Source of the DNA: Sphingobium abikonense NBRC 16140
GTDB taxonomy: Bacteria; Pseudomonadota; Alphaproteobacteria; Sphingomonadales; Sphingomonadaceae
Assembly (NCBI RefSeq): GCF_001598335.1
Contig: NZ_BCYT01000004.1
Span: 62,001 to 126,000 of the forward strand
Length of the DNA: 64,000 bases
Direction of reading: 5' to 3'
Numbering within the stretch: position 1 is the first letter of the stretch; every line of letters starts with the position of its first letter. Below are positions 60,339-64,000 of the stretch, piece after piece. The notes beneath the pieces are model-generated. The model searched no databases. It saw only the letters and a list, made by a program, of their open reading frames with translations, and was not told the DNA's origin. The position numbers were made by a program, and so were the translations under genes.

Positions 60339-61787
60339 TCAGGCGGCGCTATCAATGCCCAGTTCGGCAAGCTTGCGATAGAGGGTGGATCTACCGATGC
60401 CCAGCCTTCGCGCCACCTCCGTCATGCGTCCGCGATAATGGCCGATGGCCAGCCGGATCACGTCGGCTTCGATCTCCGCCAGCTGGCGGACATGCCCGTC
60501 CAGTTCGAACAGGGTGATGCCCGCGCCTTCACGATGCGGCTGGCTGATCGAACGTACCTGTGGCGTCAACCGCCCGATTCCATCGCCAGCACGAATCTGC
60601 GCTGCGATCTGCGGAAAATCCTGGGGCGTCAGCGCGTCGCCATCGCACAGGACCGCCGCGCGGAAGAGGGCATTTTGCAACTGGCGCACATTGCCGGGCC
60701 AGGGATGCTGCATCAGCAGCGACAGGGCATCGTCCGTCAGGCCCAGGCTGCGAAGCCCCGGTTGCCCTGCGATGCGGGCGAGCAAATGCCGGCATAGCGC
60801 GGGAATGTCGCCCATCCGTTCGCGCAGGGGCGGCACGGTCAATTGAACGACATTCAGCCGATAATAAAGATCCTCCCGGAATCGGCCCGCTTCGATTTCC
60901 TCGCTCAGCCGCTTGTTGGTCGCGGCGATGACGCGCACGTCGACGTGGATCGGCCGGCGTGCGCCGATCGGCTGCACCTCGCCATCCTGCAGCACCCGCA
61001 GCAGCTTGACCTGAGCGTCGAGCGGCATTTCGCTCACTTCATCCAGAAAGATTGTGCCCATGTCGGCGGAGACGAACTTGCCGACATGGCGGTCGAACGC
61101 TCCGGTAAAAGCGCCGCGTTCATGTCCAAACAGTTCTGATTCGACCAGGTTGGCGGGAATGGCCCCGCAATTGACCGTCACCATCGCCTGTTTGTGGCGC
61201 GGCGACGCGGCGTGCACCGCACGGGCGATAACGTCCTTGCCGACCCCGCTTTCGCCTTCGATCAGCACGGGGACGCGCGCTCGTGCTGCCTTGGCGGCAA
61301 TCGCGAGAGCGGCGCGGAATTGCGGTGCGGAGCCGACCACATCCTCAAAGGAAAGCGGCGCGGTGATCTTTTCCGTCAACGGCCGCAATTCTCCCGCCGC
61401 CGCCCCGTCTGCCAGCGTGGCATTGAGCGCGGCAAGCAGGCGTTCGGGCGCGATCGGTTTCGACAGATAGTCGCTTGCGCCCGCGCGCATCGCCTCTACC
61501 GCCACCGCCACATTATTATGCGCCGTCAGAACGAGGATCGGCAGGGCGGGCCGCTGCGCGCGCAAATCGCGGATCAGGCCGGACGGCTCATAGTCCGGGC
61601 TCCATTGGTCCAGAATGACCGCGTCCAGCAACATGCCGTCCTGCGTCCCCAGCATTGCTAGCGCCGCTTCCGCATCGGCCGCGAAAATGGTGCGCCATCC
61701 CGCGCGCGAGGCGAGGGCCGAAACGAGCCGGCGCTGGGCCGGTTCGTCGTCGATCAGCATCATTATGGGTACGCCGTCGCGTGCCAT
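60339..61787 (-). CDS. Sigma-54-dependent response regulator (NtrC family)
   Basis: A 482-residue activator with an intact receiver (Asp13, Asp14, phospho-Asp60, Lys in DYLSKP). The AAA+ domain has [15 protein letters not shown] (Walker A), [16 protein letters not shown] (sigma-54 contact loop) and [16 protein letters not shown] (Walker B). A C-terminal Fis-type HTH contains [19 protein letters not shown]. It activates unknown sigma-54 promoters on phosphorylation. No kinase gene adjoins. The 160-base gap to the small oxidase-subunit gene is shared by divergent promoters. Confidence 0.93.
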   Translation of the reverse strand: MARDGVPIMMLIDDEPAQRRLVSALASRAGWRTIFAADAEAALAMLGTQDGMLLDAVILDQWSPDYEPSGLIRDLRAQRPALPILVLTAHNNVAVAVEAMRAGASDYLSKPIAPERLLAALNATLADGAAAGELRPLTEKITAPLSFEDVVGSAPQFRAALAIAAKAARARVPVLIEGESGVGKDVIARAVHAASPRHKQAMVTVNCGAIPANLVESELFGHERGAFTGAFDRHVGKFVSADMGTIFLDEVSEMPLDAQVKLLRVLQDGEVQPIGARRPIHVDVRVIAATNKRLSEEIEAGRFREDLYYRLNVVQLTVPPLRERMGDIPALCRHLLARIAGQPGLRSLGLTDDALSLLMQHPWPGNVRQLQNALFRAAVLCDGDALTPQDFPQIAAQIRAGDGIGRLTPQVRSISQPHREGAGITLFELDGHVRQLAEIEADVIRLAIGHYRGRMTEVARRLGIGRSTLYRKLAELGIDSAA

Positions 61788-61947
61788 TCCAACCCCTTGT
61801 CATGATCCGCTTGTCTTGATCAGGCGTTGGACCCTAGCTGCCTGCGGTAAAGGCACACTTAACCGCGTGGATTTTCTGTCTGGAGGATTGAGGGGCGCGC
61901 GGGGACGGGATAAGGACGGGTCAACTGCATCAGGAAGGGGACATGGC

Positions 61948-62073
61948 ATGGCGTCGAACGGCAATATGAAAAGCGCGAACCAGACCTATCACAGCTTCGT
62001 CGGGCTGATGAAATGGGGTACGATCGCCAGCGTGGGCGTCGCGGCCTTGGTGGTGCTGCTGATCGCGACGTGA
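61948..62073 (+). CDS. Bacterial aa3-type cytochrome c oxidase subunit IV-like micro-protein
   Basis: A 41-residue protein, too short for most gene finders, with a strong AGGAAGGGG ribosome site 8 bases upstream. It has a polar N-terminus NMKSANQTYHSFVGLMKWG and one membrane helix TIASVGVAALVVLLIA. The pattern TYxxFxxxxKWGT followed by a single helix matches the bacterial subunit IV family (PF07835). It is not beside oxidase core genes here. In some alphaproteobacteria such a gene precedes the transhydrogenase operon (recalled), consistent with the next two genes. Confidence 0.75.
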   Translation: MASNGNMKSANQTYHSFVGLMKWGTIASVGVAALVVLLIAT

Positions 62074-62113
62074 CGCCCTTCGACGGTCCTTCCGTCAGAA
62101 ACGACGTGTCTTC

Positions 62114-62395
62114 ATGACCCATGCAACGGCGCTCGCCGTCCTGTTGCCGACGGTGGCCCTGCTTACCGTTCTGGGGACGCGGGCTGCGGCCCGGCGCCAT
62201 AGCCGTCCGGTCCTAGACCTATTGTGCGCCTTGGCGGCTTTCCCGGTCATGGGCGCGCTGATCGTCGCTGCGGAGGTTGGGGGCGCCGGCGCGCGCCTGC
62301 TTGGCCTGCTGGCGATTTTGCTGGGCAGCATCGCGCTGGTCGCTGGTTTCGGATTGCTGGAGCGATTGTCCCGATCCGGGGAGGATGCCGGTTGA
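62114..62395 (+). CDS. Small three-helix membrane protein resembling PntAB (transhydrogenase alpha-2)
   Basis: A 93-residue protein with three hydrophobic segments: about 4-22, 34-53 and 61-82. The last part, ARLLGLLAILLGSIALVAGF followed by GLLERLSR, lines up with the end of PntAB (a phenylalanine/isoleucine-rich helix with GGF then TQRML). PVMGALIV lines up with its middle helix. The resemblance is by eye and weak. It overlaps the next gene by TTGA. No PntA NAD-binding subunit gene precedes it. Confidence 0.55.
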   Translation: MTHATALAVLLPTVALLTVLGTRAAARRHSRPVLDLLCALAAFPVMGALIVAAEVGGAGARLLGLLAILLGSIALVAGFGLLERLSRSGEDAG

Positions 62396-63015
62396 CGGCG
62401 TTATCAGGGGTTGCGGCAATCGCCTGGGTCGGCTCCGCGCTGCTGATGCTCCTGGGTCTGGTCAGATCAAGATCGGAGCTCGCGCTGCGGCTGGGGATTG
62501 GGGGAATGGCGCTGGCGATCGGCGCCAGCCTCTACACCCATGATGTGGTAAACCTGCCGGAAATGGTCAGCCTCGCCGCGCTGGGGGCGGGGATCGGCTA
62601 TCTGGTCGTCCGCTGGCCGACCATCCGGTCCGTCCTGCCAATATTGGCTCTGCTCCTGCTTCCCATTGGCCTGTGCCTGCTGCTGACAGCGCTCGCCATT
62701 GATCGCAATCCTATCGCCTTCGACATTCTCCGGCCTGATGACGCCACGCTGGCGTCCTTGAGTTGGTGGCTGCTGACAGGTGCCGAACTGATCGGAGCCG
62801 CCATGGCGATTGCGGCAGCGCCACTGTGCAGGGCAGTGTCTGGGGGAAGGCGAGGGGTTGAGCGATGGCTCGCTGCACTGGCGGGCCTTGCCGGCTGGGG
62901 CGGTCTGGCGATCGCCCTGCTGCTCAATGAACCCGGCATGGCGGTCATCGCCACCATCGTCGGCGCCGGCGGCTTCACCCTTTGCGCCATGCCCGTTCGT
63001 GCCAGGGGCGATTAA
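62392..63015 (+). CDS. Membrane protein resembling the membrane domain of PntB, without the NADP domain
   Basis: A 207-residue protein starting at TTG (62392) with GGGGAGG seven bases before. It has about seven hydrophobic segments. LRLGIGGMALAIGASL near residue 30 resembles the second-helix region of PntB. LAGWGGLAIALLLNEPGMAV then IATIVGAGGF near the end resembles the SGWAAAxxGFxLxN...GALVGxSG block that closes the PntB membrane domain. PntB normally goes on for about 200 more residues as the NADP-binding domain, which is absent here. The proton-path histidine position appears to be Leu (SVLPILALLLLPIG). Identification is tentative. Confidence 0.5.
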   Translation: MTALSGVAAIAWVGSALLMLLGLVRSRSELALRLGIGGMALAIGASLYTHDVVNLPEMVSLAALGAGIGYLVVRWPTIRSVLPILALLLLPIGLCLLLTALAIDRNPIAFDILRPDDATLASLSWWLLTGAELIGAAMAIAAAPLCRAVSGGRRGVERWLAALAGLAGWGGLAIALLLNEPGMAVIATIVGAGGFTLCAMPVRARGD

Positions 63016-63089
63016 GCCTTTGACCGGCTGCGGTGGCTTCCCCTAACCCTGTGCTGTCACATGCCAAATCGGGGGAGACAGCGAACATC

Positions 63090-63779
63090 ATGCGCAAGCT
63101 CGGCCTTGTCGGCGGCCTTAGCTGGACGTCGACCGCTCGCTATTATGAGATCATCAACAAGCTGGTTCAGCGCAAATTGGGCGGACAGCACAGCGCGCAG
63201 CTGCTAATCGAAAGCCTCGATTTCGCAGCGGTGGCCAGTTGCGTCAGCGACGACGACTGGGACTGCGCGGCCACGCAATTGATCGACGCGGCCCGCCGCC
63301 TGGAAGGGGCGGGGGCAGGCGCGTTGCTCATCTGCGCCAATTCCATGCACCGGGTCTATGACCAGGTACAGGCGGCCGTCTCTATCCCGATCCTTCACAT
63401 CGCCGAAGAGGTCGGAAAAGCGATGCAGGCCGACGGGGTCGAGAAGGCCGCGCTCATCGGCACACGCCGGGTCATGACCGAGAAATTCTATCGTCAGCGC
63501 TTGGTGGCGCATGGCGTGTCGCTTCTGCCGCCGGACATGGCGCTGGCGGAGCAGGTGGATCGCATCTTCTACGAGGAACTGACGCTAGGCAAGATCAACC
63601 GGGAATCTCAGCGTTTCATGAAGTCGGAACTGACGGACATTGCCAAACAGGATGTGCAGGCCGTCGTGCTGGCCTGCACCGAATTGGAGATGATCGTCGA
63701 TGTCAGGGCGAATGTCCTGCCCATCTACGACTGCACCAGCATCCACGCGCAGGCCGGCGTCGACTTCATCCTGGGATAG
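63090..63779 (+). CDS. Aspartate/glutamate racemase family protein
   Basis: A 229-residue cofactor-independent racemase. The N-terminus RKLGLVGGLSWTSTARYYEI resembles the YgeA/EcL-DER group. The first catalytic Cys is in LICANSMHRVYD (C-x-N), and the second is in VLACTELEMIV. GTRRVMTEKFYRQRL lies between. These enzymes interconvert D- and L-amino acids; YgeA-type proteins have broad specificity. The start at 63090 follows GGGGGAGA. It converges on the S4 protein gene at the window end. Confidence 0.9.
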   Translation: MRKLGLVGGLSWTSTARYYEIINKLVQRKLGGQHSAQLLIESLDFAAVASCVSDDDWDCAATQLIDAARRLEGAGAGALLICANSMHRVYDQVQAAVSIPILHIAEEVGKAMQADGVEKAALIGTRRVMTEKFYRQRLVAHGVSLLPPDMALAEQVDRIFYEELTLGKINRESQRFMKSELTDIAKQDVQAVVLACTELEMIVDVRANVLPIYDCTSIHAQAGVDFILG

Positions 63780-63796
63780 TGCGCCGGGCTGATCCC

Positions 63797-64000
63797 TTAG
63801 CCCCCGATGGTCAGTTCCTCATAACAGGATTGTGCTTCGGGGGCAGGTCCGCGCCGGACGGGCAGGGCGAGTACGCGCACGACGCGCACGCCGCCGATAT
63901 GCGGAAAGGTGATGAGGTCGCCCGCCCTTACCGGGGCATGAGCGCGGTCGATCCGCCGGCCATTCAGGCGCATATGCCCGTCTTCGGCTAGCTTTTGCGC
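63797..64000 (-). CDS. S4-domain RNA-binding protein (Hsp15-like), 3' part
   Basis: The minus-strand frame is open from the right window edge to a TAA at 63797-63799, giving 67 C-terminal residues. QKLAEDGHMRLNGRRIDRAH with VRAGDLITF is the second half of an S4 RNA-binding domain, followed by VVRVLALPVRRGPAPEAQSC and YEEL, the tail typical of Hsp15-like proteins. Hsp15 rescues stalled 50S-nascent chain complexes. The N-terminal half of the domain lies outside the window. Confidence 0.85.
   Translation of the reverse strand, partial: AQKLAEDGHMRLNGRRIDRAHAPVRAGDLITFPHIGGVRVVRVLALPVRRGPAPEAQSCYEELTIGG

Noticed and set aside
1-64000. CRISPR array, prophage, transposase, integrase or toxin-antitoxin genes
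   Set aside because: No regularly spaced repeats, no transposase or integrase motifs and no phage structural genes were seen. The only repeats are short intergenic palindromes.

Overview
The window is ordinary chromosomal DNA from an alphaproteobacterium, most probably a sphingomonad (Sphingobium or Sphingomonas type). It is GC-rich and densely coded on both strands with short gaps. Typical content includes a PhoK-like alkaline phosphatase, a TorF-type porin, CarD next to a 7Fe ferredoxin, a rplU-rpmA-obgE-proB neighbourhood, and dispersed palindromic repeats of the kinds seen in this family. I see no prophage, insertion sequence, CRISPR array or rRNA. There is one tRNA gene (tRNA-Trp).

Layout. 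1-9.7 kb: end of an FAD oxidoreductase, ubiG, lysC, a nitronate monooxygenase-like flavoprotein, a proline-rich lipoprotein, an HxlR regulator divergent from a short-chain dehydrogenase, mscS, an oligogalacturonate-lyase-like beta-propeller and corA. 9.8-16.9 kb: an exonuclease, an OmpR-type response regulator with a degenerate receiver, carbonic anhydrase plus SulP transporter, a porin, then a second, intact response regulator with its histidine kinase. A 19-base motif recurs upstream of both regulators and of the carbonic anhydrase. 16.9-29.3 kb: alkaline phosphatase, DsbD/ScsB plus TlyA, an RND efflux pair, tspO, ubiK, a YbjN protein, proC, a mini-asparaginase and a secreted transthyretin-like hydrolase. 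29.4-36.2 kb: carD, fdxA, ccmBA, a zincin, phhB, a patatin with a lipoprotein, and an EEP hydrolase. 36.3-46.9 kb: radA, cvpA, an epimerase, proB, obgE, a TetR/hydrolase divergon, two acetyltransferases, rpmA, rplU and a 4Fe-4S photolyase. 47-52.4 kb: DEAD-box helicase, rplA, rplK, nusG, secE, tRNA-Trp and a BrkB-type membrane protein. 52.4-57.7 kb: a non-phosphorylative sugar-acid operon (GntR regulator, sugar 1-dehydrogenase, 2,5-dioxovalerate dehydrogenase, IlvD/Edd dehydratase) with a clear promoter and candidate operator. 57.8-64 kb: ctaA, unknown exported proteins, a sigma-54 activator, a tiny cytochrome-oxidase subunit IV-like protein, two membrane proteins resembling the membrane parts of NAD(P) transhydrogenase, a racemase and an S4 protein cut by the window edge.

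Most worth following up: (i) the transhydrogenase-like membrane module without any nucleotide-binding domain (61948-63015); (ii) the paired response regulators and their shared upstream motif, which may tie a carbonic anhydrase/SulP operon to this regulatory system; (iii) RNA structures at translation starts or leaders: a perfect 16-bp hairpin whose 3' arm begins with the photolyase start codon, and two mutually exclusive hairpins in the rplK leader; (iv) the incomplete sugar-acid operon with an operator inside its promoter. Protein identities come from motifs and recall of families, not from database searches.
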